DNA of 64,000 nucleotides from Eubacterium plexicaudatum ASF492 (GCF_000364225.2 NZ_AQFT02000001.1:4235501-4299500); one strand, 5' to 3'; numbered from the stretch's first letter, positions 37,403 to 46,734 are shown. Translations and numbers: made by a program. Notes: generated by a model not told the origin, from the sequence alone.

Positions 37403-38413
37403 ATGGATACGAATTATACAATTAAATTGATTAAGAGTGCAAATGACAAGGATTTAGTAGAAGCTCTTGACATATATATAAAAATGGTAGATGAACATTC
37501 AGAAACATCTACTTCACAAATACGGGATTACATACATAATAAATATAATGATGCTAGAAAATTGTTTTTTATGTTTTGTATGCTAATGATAAAATAGTTG
37601 GTTTCGCAGAATATGGTTATCTTCCACAAAGCGAAGCATTATTTATAGATTATATTTGCACCAATCCAAGAAATCATATATATTTTTATAATTTTACCAT
37701 ATGATTTTTGAAGATATAAGTGGACTTTTGAAAAAGAAAAGCTATTATGTAAAATACATTATTACAGAATTATCTCTCAAAAAAGATAATGAAAATAAAT
37801 ATATAGATGTTGATAGCAATTATTTTAGACAATTACTTTCTTTTGAAAGCTTCAAGATACTTCAGACACCATATTATCAGCCATATTATAATAATATGAA
37901 AAAAGAATTATTTTGGGAAGATTTCAATATTGCTATTAAGCCCTTGATAAATGGAATGTATACCAAAACTACCGTTGATAAGACATTCTATAAAGAATTA
38001 TTAACGGATATCTATATGAATCATTATGCAGTATGGTATGCAAAATTTATCGATCAAACAAAGGTTGACCAATTTTTTGCTAATTTGATAAACAAAGTAG
38101 AAAAAGAATTTACTGATAACATAGAGATTGATAATATTACATTAGTTAATTGTACTTTATTTCAAAATGGATTATGTCAGCAAATATCAACAGAAAACAT
38201 AACTCTAAAGAAGAAACTGATCTATTATGTAAAACAATGGACTATGCGTATTGTGTGTTTGATTTTTTCTATTGCAACAGGTGTTTTCTGTTATCTTGAA
38301 CGGTTTGAAACATCAGAAGCATTTTTTGTTCATTACTTACTATTCTCTCGGCAGCAATAACGTTAGTACAATTTATGAAAGAACGTTTTTCTCAAAATAA
38401 AATTTCGTTATGA
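37403..38413 (+). pseudogene. GNAT-like gene with C-terminal membrane segments, frameshifted
   Basis: Starts MDTNYTIKLIKSANDKDLVE after GGGAG. An in-frame upstream MNNKK comes from the repeat. GNAT-like elements are KIVGFAEYGYLPQSEALFID followed by YICTNPRNHIYF and a long helical region. The C-terminus has two hydrophobic helices (RIVCLIFSIATGVFCYL and SLLTILSAAITLVQF). The frame changes near 37585, 37700 and 38325, each at an A or T run. The substrate is unknown. It converges on the methyltransferase gene. Confidence 0.5.
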
Positions 38414-38490
38414 GCAAAAAGTAGGAAAAAGGTTGCAACCAGTCATCAAATTTTGAGTATTTAGCAGCCTTTTTCTCTGAAAGACCAAAT

Positions 38491-39094
38491 CTATAAATAA
38501 TGATGAAAGGTTATGAAATCTATACTTTTTTTGCAACTGAACTTGTAAAATTCTGCTAATTGAAGTACAAAGTTCTCGTCATACATCCACAAGTAATGTG
38601 TTTGATTGTTATATTGATATGTTTGCATAAATAAAGTTTTGAATATTTTTTGTAAAAGAAACTCAGCACTATTTGATCTTTCAAATTCTAATATGAGAAT
38701 GCCATTAGGTTTCAGTACTCTACTAAATTCTGACACAGCCTTTTGAATATCTACATAATTAATAACACTCCCAACACATATTACACAATCTACAGAACAA
38801 TCTTGCAAAGGGATTTTTCTATAGAACAACTAAATAGTTTTCAAATAAATTAACATACTTTTCAATAATATCCATATGTATAGTAGTAGCGCAAGTTTTA
38901 TAGGTTGTTTTACCACAGCCTGCATTTAACACAACTTGTGTATTTCAAATTGTAATTCATCTATATAGTCTTGAATATGCTTATGTAAAATTTTATATGT
39001 ATAGGAATGCCATATATCATCGTCCGGCCAGGGTTCTGATTTTTATAATTCTCTTTAGCTGTATTTCTATATCTTTAATATCATTTGAATCCAT
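38491..39094 (-). pseudogene. SAM-dependent methyltransferase, several frameshifts
   Basis: The start at 39094 (MDSNDIKDIEIQ) has AGGAG before it. Across frames one reads DDDIWHSYTYKILHKHIQDY, then motif I VLNAGCGKTTYKT with MDIIEKYVNLF, then DCSVDCVICVGSVINYVDIQ and SRVLKPNGILILEFERSNS. These are class I methyltransferase motifs I, IV and VI. At least three frame changes occur at short runs, so it is either dead or mis-sequenced. Confidence 0.55.
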
Positions 39095-39103
39095 AGATTT
39101 CTC

Positions 39104-39160
39104 CTAATAGCATGCTAATTCATCTACTCCAAAACTTCGATGATATTTCTTATTATTCAT
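39104..39160 (-). CDS. 18-residue leader peptide before the methyltransferase
   Basis: Reads MNNKKYHRSFGVDELACY. The first codons lie in the right arm of the inverted repeat and the rest is unique. Its TAG overlaps the AGGAG of the methyltransferase, suggesting translational coupling. It could be a leader, a small peptide product, or simply the stump left by inversion. Confidence 0.3.
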   Translation of the reverse strand: MNNKKYHRSFGVDELACY

Positions 39161-39272
39161 TTCATACCACTTTCATTCAACAAAACTGACAGATACCTAT
39201 CAATTAACTATAATCTGGTATTATCCTGTATTTAATTCTAATTTGATTTCTGACGGATAACACTTGATTATC
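39146..39272 (-). repeat. 127-bp perfect inverted repeat, right arm
   Basis: Reverse complement of 37246-37372 with no mismatch. The 1773 bp between the arms holds two convergent genes, each entering from its own arm. Confidence 0.95.
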
Positions 39273-39424
39273 TATCATTTTACCACAATCTCGTTCATTT
39301 TTCATCATAAATTTTAGACTTTTGCCATTTTTGTCTATAATATCATATCTTTCAAACACATTCTATTTTAATCCCGCTATTACATTCATTAATCCCTACC
39401 ATATATATGAAACTTTTTCATTTC

Positions 39425-40529
39425 TCATATTTTCTTAATACATTCCGTCAGTGATACATATTCATATACCCGATACCGCTGCTTATTATCTGTCTGCTTT
39501 ACAATTTTCAGTTAATAAAGGTATTTACCATTTTTACTGCTGTGCTGTGTGTAATATTACAGTGATTCATTACATCTTCTATCCGGAAAAACGGCATCTG
39601 CTGCATGAACCCTAATTCCATTATCATTTTGTTTCTCATATTTGGAGAGATATTTTTAACCCTGTTTACTGCATTTATACTTGCTTCCATATGCTTATGT
39701 TGCTCCTGAACAAATCTACATACTGCTTCCAACGCCTTATCCACTATGTTTAAATAAAAAGTTAGCCACGGATTTATATTGCACGACCATCTTACCTCTG
39801 CCATACGATCCTCACACTCATTTATGTTATTACGGATTAGCTTTGCAAACGGAAATGAAACTTCTGGTAATACTTTTAGTTTTTGCATATACTTTTCCAC
39901 CGCATAAGATGAATAAACAATATTATTTTGTTCATATGGAGCTAATGTCAATAACTGATATAAAAGCAATCCACTAAATAAAATCGGATTCAACACATCA
40001 TTCTGCTTTTTAAAATAATTTGCATACTTTGATGTCACATCAAGCAAATCGTCTATGTTTTCTCCAATTCTTTCAGGTGAAACCGGATTAAATTCTTCCC
40101 TTAATGCAGAAATGACATTTCTTAAAATAATGAATTTTTTTCTATGCCGAGACCTTAACACATTTATGTCTGAATATAATGTTATTTGGTCTTTTAAGGA
40201 TTGTATCATTAATTCATCTCCATGAATTTGGCTAAAAAATTTCAAAATATTTAATGCCTGCTTCCCATCTGGCTGACAGTACATAAAATTAATTCTATCA
40301 ATCAGACCGTTAATATTTTCTATTTCTTCGCAATTTAGTAAAGCGACCATGCCCTCTATATGACCTATTTTCCGATAAATCTGCAATAATAGTGCATTAT
40401 ATCCAGATTGAATCTGGATTCTATCAAACCACCTGTCAATCCTTATAGGAACAAAGCATTTACAATACTTTTTTCTATAATATCTGTTACTTCAATTTTG
40501 TAGTAACCCGCCTGAAATTCCTTTGTCAT
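39425..40529 (-). pseudogene. Fic-fold protein with replaced catalytic motif plus winged helix (paralogue 2)
   Basis: Starts MTKEFQAGYYKIEVTDII at 40529, parallel to MEKDFQAGWYYNERTG in paralogue 1. The active-site region is YQLLTLAPYEQNNIVYSSYA, again PYExNN instead of HPFxxGNGR. The C-terminal winged helix is FFRIEDVMNHCNITHSTAVK, ending VYEYVSLTECIKKI. Frame changes near 40475 (A run) and 39510 interrupt it. It lies at the right end of the second element, as paralogue 1 does in the first. Confidence 0.6.
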
Positions 40530-40632
40530 TTCGCACCACCAAATTTATCTTGATAAATATTCATTTTTTAAGATTAAAATTTATTTGTCTATTTTAATAA
40601 TAAAATTTATATCCATTTTATCACTACATCAT

Positions 40633-41250
40633 TTAGTTGACAAGTACCATGTTGTCCCCCTCTCTGCAACCCGTCCAAAAGAGAATTTCAAATATTACAT
40701 AATACTTGCTTTCCCGGTCAATGCCGCTGATGAAACAATCGTATTCGTCTTTCGTCCAAAAGTTCAGCTTGTCAGCGTCAGACTTTCCCATTTTCTTAAC
40801 CTTTTTACATGGGTTATTATTGAGATTGTAAATGTTACTTGCATGAGTAAATAATGCGGTAATCTGATTTTGCACCATGCGTAAATAAGTCTGCGAATAC
40901 CCTTTTGCTCTGATAGCGTTCTGCCACTGGATAATATCAGAGGGGCTTATTTCGTTCATTTGCTTATTCTCAAAATACGGTAATACATGGGCTTCTATCA
41001 TGTAACGCTTATTTATTATCGTGCGTTCCTTTAGTTCTCCTGCTTTATCCCGGAAATACACATCAACAAATGCGCCTAACATCATATCCATATTGGCAGA
41101 TGTACTTTTCAGAAATTCTCTTTCCCACTCCAACGCTTCCTTTTTCGTGGCAAAACCACGTTTCTTTTTGTGCTTCTTCTCCCCTTTCCAGTTTTCGTAA
41201 TAGCATTGAGCAGTCCATTTCCCGGTCTTTTCATCTCTTGAAGCAGACAT
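40633..41250 (-). pseudogene. IME tyrosine integrase, N-terminal part
   Basis: Starts MSASRDEKTGKWTAQCYYEN (arm-binding AP2-like domain), then LKERTIINKRYMIEAHVLPY (core-binding domain), and ends FEILFWTGCREG, just after the first catalytic Arg. The rest of the gene continues at 27466-26939. Past CREG the frame enters the inserted element and stops. Confidence 0.8.
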
Positions 41251-41459
41251 TCCTTATCCCCTCGTGCGGTTTGGTTAGGCTGATTGTAACCGTAAAACTT
41301 TGTTTCCCAAAATGCTTTTGGCACTTTCCCGGCAACAACAAGATAGCCTTTGCTCTGTAATTCTTCATTTAATTCTCTTATCAGTTTGTAAGCGTGACCT
41401 TTAGATACTCCTAATTCTTTTGCTACATCTTCCGCTGTCATCATGTGATTTTGTTTCAA
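41109..41459 (-). CDS. HTH excisionase-like protein
   Basis: Probable TTG start at 41459 with GAGAGGTG upstream. MMTAEDVAKELGVSKGHAYK followed by LIRELNEELQSKGYLVVAGK and VPKAFWETKFYGY is typical of the Xis-like HTH proteins next to clostridial IME integrases. The frame runs 140 bp into the integrase gene. Homologues usually stop near NQPNxTRG, so a lost stop through a small indel near 41270 is possible. Confidence 0.6.
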   Translation of the reverse strand: MKQNHMMTAEDVAKELGVSKGHAYKLIRELNEELQSKGYLVVAGKVPKAFWETKFYGYNQPNQTARGDKECLLQEMKRPGNGLLNAITKTGKGRRSTKRNVVLPRKRKRWSGKENF

Positions 41460-41546
41460 TAAATTCACCTCTCTTTCATTTCTTGTATTATTACAAGTTT
41501 TCTTGTAACTCAAATATATTACATTATTCCAAAAGGAGGTTGTGGC

Positions 41547-41816
41547 ATGAGATTAGGCGAATATTTTGAGATTGGAAAGCGAATGAAACAAGTGCGAACT
41601 AACGCAGGAATTAACCAACGTGATATGTCTTCAAGACTTTCTTTGACTAATTCCTCATATTCTAATTACGAAAATGGATATAGTGAACCACCAGCCGAAA
41701 CAATACTGAAATTTTGTGATACACTTGGAATTACTTTAAATGATTTACTGGAAATAAAGATTACTTCAAATAAAACTGCTACTGTAAATACTTTTGCTGA
41801 TTTTTCTCTATTCTGA
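41547..41816 (+). CDS. XRE-family regulator
   Basis: Encodes 89 residues, AAAGGAGG before the ATG. The HTH is GKRMKQVRTNAGINQRDMSS, RLSLTNSSYSNYENGYSEPP. It is divergent from the Xis-like gene across an 87-bp intergenic region, the usual switch region of an IME, and directly upstream of the MazF-like gene. It could serve as repressor or as antitoxin-like partner. Confidence 0.75.
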   Translation: MRLGEYFEIGKRMKQVRTNAGINQRDMSSRLSLTNSSYSNYENGYSEPPAETILKFCDTLGITLNDLLEIKITSNKTATVNTFADFSLF

Positions 41817-41836
41817 TAGATTTAGACCGTAGGGGA

Positions 41837-42669
41837 TTGCAAATAAAAGGAAACACAACCTATTCACAAGAGGATAATCAACTAACTGCCCATTTGACAT
41901 TAGATATACCCAATGCACAGATTGCAACCTTTATTCCCGACTGGAACAAAGTAAATCAAGCATTAATTTCCGGTAAAATGGATAAAGAAGAATATGATAT
42001 GTGGCTAGAAGATACTTTGAAATTATTTAATGTGCCGATTGACCTTACGAAAACCCAACAATATCTTGAATGGTTCAAAAACAAACTATACCTAAACGCT
42101 ATTGCGACCTCTGCTAAAATCGTATCGTATATAGAGGACAAGTATACCGTTGCAACTTAGGCGTTGGCATTGGCAGTGAGGAATGCAAAGAGCGACCTTG
42201 TGTGGTTCTCCAATATAATTCAGCTAACAGAACATCTCCTAATACACTGGTTGCACCTATAACGCATACCACCTCTACACTTCCTATTGTTGTACCGATT
42301 GCGGAGAAAAAAGATTCCTCCGGCAAACTCATACTTGACGGAAATGTTCTTCTGGGAAATATTACATGCGTAAGCAAAGCAAGACTTAGCGATTATATTA
42401 CCGACCTTTCTGCTGATGAAATGAAAGCTGTTGACAAAGCTATTTCTTTATCGCTTGGCATAAACCACCATTATCAGACATTGCAAAATATGTATGACGA
42501 TAAACTACAATACATTGAAAAGCTGAAAAGCAATCGCACCTTACTACAAACCGATTTGGATTCAAAACAACGACAACTTGATAAATTCCAAGAATTGCTT
42601 GATACCTACCAATTTTCAGATATTCAAAATTTAGCAGATTTTTTAGAAAAATCTCAAAAAGAAATGTAG
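41837..42669 (+). pseudogene. MazF/PemK-family toxin with N-terminal extension, frameshifted
   Basis: The first part (QIKGNTTYSQEDNQLTAHLT to ATSAKIVSY) continues after a frame change near 42127 as YRGQVYRCNLGVGIGSEECK, RPCVVLQYNSANRTSPNTLV, APITHTTS and NVLLGNITCVSKARLSDYIT. These are MazF/PemK hallmarks. A C-terminal coiled coil follows. Similar long MazF proteins (about 270 residues) occur in Lachnospiraceae IMEs. It probably is an RNA-cleaving toxin stabilising the element. Confidence 0.65.
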
Positions 42670-42749
42670 ACAAATTTGGATTTTCATGCTAGTATAAGGA
42701 TACAAGAAAAGTGTTCACGAGTGGAACGCTAGTATAGTATTTCAAACAA

Positions 42750-42780
42750 GGGAACTACGAGCGAGTTCCCTTTATTTTTA
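42750..42780 (+). terminator. Terminator
   Basis: GGGAACT and AGTTCCC separated by 7 bases and followed by TTTATTTTTA. Confidence 0.6.
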
Positions 42781-42868
42781 TCTATACATAATTTTTCTTC
42801 TTCAACATAAAATACTATTACAATTCTTCTTTGGACGTGTGCCAAAGGATTTATTGTAATTAAGCAAA

Positions 42869-42897
42869 GGGAGTCACGAGCGGACTCCCTATTTTTA
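42869..42897 (+). terminator. Second terminator of similar design
   Basis: GGGAGTC and GACTCCC around ACGAGCG-like loop bases and followed by TATTTTTAATTT. The loop CACGAGCG recurs in the first terminator, suggesting duplication of the module. The rest of 42670-43040 holds no gene that I can see. Confidence 0.6.
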
Positions 42898-43040
42898 ATT
42901 TATTTTTAGAGCCATTTTAGAGCCACAAGCCATTCACAATGAAATTCCGGCAAGTGGCTTTTCCTTTTGTTCGCTATTATTTTTAGACATTAAAAAACCG
43001 CAACCCCCTGATTTCTCAAAGGATTGCGGTGCTTATTTTA

Positions 43041-44508
43041 CACCACTTTACAACTTTTTAAAAAATAAAATAACGCACAAGGTACTTTCTCATGTATAAT
43101 AAGTTTGCATACAAAACTATACGAAAGAGAGTGACCTTGTACGTCAGACTTATTATACAACGAAAATAATCTAATTGGTAGACTGTACCGTTATTTTTAT
43201 ATTTATTTTAAAACTTTTTCCGCACCGACTATTGAAACCCTTTTTCTGCTGGTGTTATCTATACTTGCCATGGAGTCAGCAGTTTCCATCCGGTCCCTTT
43301 ACAGACATTTTTTATCAGGGATTACAAAAAAATCCCTGAATGCATTTTACTATGCCTGCTCTTATGCAAAGGCCGATTATTCCAGATTTATGAATGTTAC
43401 TGCTGGCATGGCTTTAAAACTCATACCGGAAAAACTTTCTTCACAGCCTGTTTTTCTGTGCATTGATGACACAATGGCCCCGAAGTTTGGAAAAAAATTT
43501 GAAGATGTTTCAAAACTTTTTGACCATGCAGCGCATAATGGCTCAAACTATCTGAACGGACATTGTTTCGTAAGCGTAATGCTCTGCGTCCCGGTGTGGA
43601 ATAAAAACAGGATCCATTACCTTTCTGTTCCGCTTGGATACCGTATGTGGCAAAAAAAGGAGTCAAAGCTGGAACTTGCTGCATCCATGGTCCGTCAGGC
43701 GATGCCGGAATTCAGCAATAAAAAAAATGTTATCATCCTTTGTGACAGCTGGTATGTAAAAAAGAACCTTGTTTCCATTGTGGATGAATATGAGAACCTT
43801 GACCTTATCGGAAATGCAAGGTCTGATTCTGTCATTTATGACCTGCCGCCGCAGCGTACTGGAAAAAGAGGGCGGCCTGCGCTGCATGGGAAAAAACTTT
43901 CCATTCAGGACGATTTTACGCTGTCTGATGAAAAAATCGGTGATTATTATATGGCCGTGCGCCATGTCCTTACTAATATTTTTGGAAAAAGGACAGTCCT
44001 GGCATATGTCACATCCGCTGATAAAGCAGCAGGCAGCAGGCGTTTGTTTTTCAGCACAGTTTTTCCGGAACAGCTTCAGGTCTTCTGCGCATGGCAGGAG
44101 AAATCCCCGCTAAACCAGACAGGGAGCAGCCGGATGCAGTTTATTCCCCTGATGCTGTATGCATTTCGATGGCCGATAGAGGTTAGTTACTACGAACAGA
44201 AAACTTTCTGGTCACTGTGCAGTTACATGGTCCGCAGCCGCAAAGGGATTGAAATGCTGGTCAATCTGATTAACATTTCATACTGTGCAATGAAACTGCT
44301 GCCATACCAGGACAAGGCGTTTTATAAATATCAGACAGAAAGCGTGCAGGAGTTTCGGTTTGCGTTAAGTGAACAAATTCGCCAGCAGGTATTTTATGCC
44401 ATTTTCGTAGAAAAAGTCGAAACCAGCATAAAATCAAATGCTTTAATAAATGCCTTAAAACGGCCGGTTCAGAAACAGGGGCATCATTTATAAAGTTGTA
44501 AAGTAGTG
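43041..44508 (+). mobile_element. DDE_5-like IS, copy C (most intact)
   Basis: The ends CACCACTTTACAACTTT (43041) and AAAGTTGTAAAGTAGTG (to 44508) form inverted repeats. The length is 1468 bp. The single gene is uninterrupted. It serves as reference for copies A and B. Confidence 0.8.
43252..44493 (+). CDS. DDE transposase (DDE_5/IS4-superfamily-like)
   Basis: Encodes 413 residues from a GTG at 43252. The frame is open further upstream to about 43132 without an ATG, so the start is uncertain. Motifs are CIDDTMAPKFGKKFEDVSKL (Asp), NVIILCDSWYVKKNLVSIV (Asp) and AFRWPIEVSYYEQKTFWSLC (Glu). The C-terminal helical tail ends IRQQVFYAIFVEKVETSIKS. Three copies in this window indicate recent activity. 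IS701 or a related group is an alternative placement. Confidence 0.75.
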   Translation: MLSILAMESAVSIRSLYRHFLSGITKKSLNAFYYACSYAKADYSRFMNVTAGMALKLIPEKLSSQPVFLCIDDTMAPKFGKKFEDVSKLFDHAAHNGSNYLNGHCFVSVMLCVPVWNKNRIHYLSVPLGYRMWQKKESKLELAASMVRQAMPEFSNKKNVIILCDSWYVKKNLVSIVDEYENLDLIGNARSDSVIYDLPPQRTGKRGRPALHGKKLSIQDDFTLSDEKIGDYYMAVRHVLTNIFGKRTVLAYVTSADKAAGSRRLFFSTVFPEQLQVFCAWQEKSPLNQTGSSRMQFIPLMLYAFRWPIEVSYYEQKTFWSLCSYMVRSRKGIEMLVNLINISYCAMKLLPYQDKAFYKYQTESVQEFRFALSEQIRQQVFYAIFVEKVETSIKSNALINALKRPVQKQGHHL

Positions 44509-44597
44509 TATAATAATATAACAATTATTTAATTGTGTAAAATATGTTGTAATTGATTCTTGCATTTCGCCATATTTACAACTCATACAGATCATGA

Positions 44598-44912
44598 TTA
44601 ATGCCCCTTTCTGGTTTTAAAATCATCGTGAAATTTATCAGTACTTGGAAAATATGCTGTAATTATTCGTGACATACTACCCTCATCACTTGCTACTGCA
44701 TGTAATATTTTATTGTCAGTTGTATAACCAAATATTAAACAGCTTGGGAATGGAAAATCATCTGGATATTGTTCTATAATTTCTCCTGTCATTATACGGT
44801 TTCTAATATCTTTTTGTTTTATCCCTCTTTGTCTTAATCGTTCTTGTGCATGAATACTAATGATGATTTTATCTTGAGAATAGTATTCTTGTAATTTTTC
44901 AATTTTAATCAA
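44598..44912 (-). CDS. DUF4258-type protein (possible toxin)
   Basis: Encodes 104 residues. ISIHAQERLRQRGIKQKDIR and EIIEQYPDDFPFPSCLIFGY, then ILHAVASDEGSMSRIITAYF are DUF4258 features. DUF4258 proteins resemble RelE-like toxins and usually pair with a YgiT-type zinc-finger antitoxin. The position where that partner would sit is taken by the IS at 43041-44508, so it may be an orphan. Confidence 0.7.
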   Translation of the reverse strand: MIKIEKLQEYYSQDKIIISIHAQERLRQRGIKQKDIRNRIMTGEIIEQYPDDFPFPSCLIFGYTTDNKILHAVASDEGSMSRIITAYFPSTDKFHDDFKTRKGH

Positions 44913-44973
44913 TTATTACACTTCTTTCTTTTCTGGTTCGTATGATATATATACTTTAAAATTATTATTTATA

Positions 44974-45462
44974 TTACGAATGAAGTTTTTCTCTCAACCA
45001 ATCAAAATCTTCATCAATAGAAATTAGCGTAAACTCTTGTTGTGCAATCATGTCAACACATATACATTTATTTAACAAGTCATAGAGTGTATCTAAACTA
45101 TTAGCGGTTGGAAATAAGTCATCTATATTATTCCAACATTTTTTATACCAGTAAACAACATATTTTTCAATATACTCAATTATATCAGACAAATTATCAG
45201 ATATTTCATTTGTTGATTTGGAGTGGATTTCATTCAAAACATTCAATAGTTTTTTACGGGCATATAAAACATGTCCGCTTCTTCCTAGATATTCTGTGTA
45301 GGCATATTGTTGATCGCGTGTAACAGGAGTTCTTTCACCATAATCAGCATTTACAAGTGGCGTAATGTCAACATCATTATATATAATTTTAGTGTCAGTC
45401 CTATATTGCTGCGTCCAATCTTTTTTGACGGAGAAGTTGAATATCCAATTACATAAGGGCAA
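44974..45462 (-). CDS. Hypothetical protein, probably N-terminally truncated
   Basis: Encodes up to 162 residues from a TTG at 45462. The content is TKIIYNDVDITPLVNADYGE and QYAYTEYLGRSGHVLYARKK, then acidic helices ending ISIDEDFDWLREKLHS. No family is recognised. It abuts the TubR remnant head to head with no room for a promoter, so a rearrangement junction lies near 45460. Confidence 0.4.
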   Translation of the reverse strand: MPLCNWIFNFSVKKDWTQQYRTDTKIIYNDVDITPLVNADYGERTPVTRDQQYAYTEYLGRSGHVLYARKKLLNVLNEIHSKSTNEISDNLSDIIEYIEKYVVYWYKKCWNNIDDLFPTANSLDTLYDLLNKCICVDMIAQQEFTLISIDEDFDWLREKLHS

Positions 45463-45620
45463 TGACAGTAACAGAAATTTCAGAACAGGAAGGAAGAAAC
45501 AAGTCTAATACATTGTACAAGCATATAAGGATTCTTCAAAAAAGGAAACTGGTGGAATCTGGCGTGAAAGTAGAAAGAGCAAACAGCTATTTTATTAGTG
45601 AGTCAGGCTTGGAACTTTAA
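45462..45620 (+). pseudogene. TubR-like winged-helix protein, N-terminus missing
   Basis: A 52-residue frame reads MTVTEISEQEGRNKSNTLYK, then HIRILQKRKLVESGVKVERA, then NSYFISESGLEL: a winged helix with recognition helix and wing. It lies 30 bp upstream of the TubZ-like gene. In TubZRC partition systems tubR, an ArsR-like wHTH protein of about 100 residues, precedes tubZ. Identity as TubR is inferred from fold and position. Confidence 0.45.
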
Positions 45621-45650
45621 AAAAATATGATGATATGGAGGAAAATAATT

Positions 45651-46487
45651 ATGGATGCAGTAATGAATGAAACTGTAAAAGTAACAATGAACGTTGACGG
45701 ATGGTATGGATTTGCGGGTTTTGGACAGATGGGCGGCAATATAGTAAAGAGTATCCATGAAAAAGGATTTTCTAATATTCTGGCAGCGAATACGGCACAG
45801 TCAGATCTGGATGGGCTGGACATACCAGAAGAATGTAAATATCATATTCTGGGCGGATATGGAAGCAATAAAGACAGAAAAAAGGCAAAGCAGCTTCTGG
45901 CAGATAATAACTGTGAGAACTTTGATCTGCTTGTTAATGAAATTAAAGAAAGATTTAAGGACTGCAAAGTTATTTTTCTTATAGGAAGTACCGGAGGAGG
46001 TTCTGGCAGTGCAATAGTGCCAGCCGTTAAACGAAGATTACAGGCTGAAACGGATAAGATCATCTGTGTGGTAACGTGTATGCCAGATGATAATGCAAGC
46101 ATAAAAGAATTTATGAACTGCTATGAGTTTTTCCAGGAATTAGAAAGCATCGAAGGCAGTGGTGCAACGTTTATAATAGATAACAACAAAAATGAGAACA
46201 AACTGATCCTGAATGAACAGTTTACCTGCTATCTGGATGCATTTCTTAATGGAGAAACAGCTTCTGCCAGAGGTGTAGTCGACAGGGCTGAGATTGACAA
46301 TGTTTTATCACAGAGGGGAGCATGCATTGTCAATAAACAGGGGTCTGATAAAGCCAGGACTCAGGCAGTTGTAGAAAGAATCAGGGATAACATTTATGCC
46401 CCGTTAGAGGGTGACGGAGTGGTAGCAAATGGCATATTACTATATTATCTGCAAATTGCGCAAGGAAATGGGGGTCAGGAAAGATGA
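45651..46487 (+). CDS. tubZ: TubZ-like tubulin/FtsZ-family GTPase
   Basis: Encodes 278 residues from MDAVMNETVKVTMNVDGWYG, GGAGG before the ATG. The nucleotide-binding loops are YGFAGFGQMGGNIVKSIHEK (T1), AANTAQSDLDGLDI (T3-like) and GSTGGGSGSAIVPAVKRRL (tubulin T4 signature GGGSGS). TubZ forms treadmilling filaments that segregate large plasmids. Usual length is 400-480, and here the C-terminal domain ends early at GNGGQER, so the protein may be truncated. Confidence 0.7.
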   Translation: MDAVMNETVKVTMNVDGWYGFAGFGQMGGNIVKSIHEKGFSNILAANTAQSDLDGLDIPEECKYHILGGYGSNKDRKKAKQLLADNNCENFDLLVNEIKERFKDCKVIFLIGSTGGGSGSAIVPAVKRRLQAETDKIICVVTCMPDDNASIKEFMNCYEFFQELESIEGSGATFIIDNNKNENKLILNEQFTCYLDAFLNGETASARGVVDRAEIDNVLSQRGACIVNKQGSDKARTQAVVERIRDNIYAPLEGDGVVANGILLYYLQIAQGNGGQER

Positions 46488-46665
46488 ATTTTGAATTGCT
46501 GCTTGAGAGGGCAAAGGCAGGGGATAAGGAGGCACGGGAAGAAATCTCCGGATGTACCGTCTCCTGCTGATTAAAAACGCTATGGATCGGAATGTGTTTG
46601 ACGAGGATCTGTATCAGGAGCTGTCAGCCACGTTGCTAAACTGTATCCAGAAGTTCCGGATATAG
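46484..46665 (+). pseudogene. HTH_16-type regulator (Tn916-like sigma-region protein), frameshifted
   Basis: MNFELLLERAKAGDKEAREE, then after a frame change near 46545 MYRLLLIKNAMDRNVFDEDL and YQELSATLLNCIQKFRI. These are the two halves of the HTH_16 proteins found in Tn916-type elements. It overlaps the TubZ stop by 4 bases. Confidence 0.6.
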
Positions 46666-46734
46666 TGCAGAATCCCAGTTGGAATTGGCAGTATATTTGT
46701 TGTAATCTGGCAGCCTTATGCGTATAAAATGATG

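Noticed and set aside
42721..42900. CRISPR-like short repeats
   Set aside because: Only two similar terminator hairpins are present. There is no regular repeat-spacer series anywhere in the window and no cas genes.
43041..44508. Target duplication for the DDE_5-like IS copies
   Set aside because: No flanking direct repeat was consistent among the three copies, so only the inverted ends are claimed.
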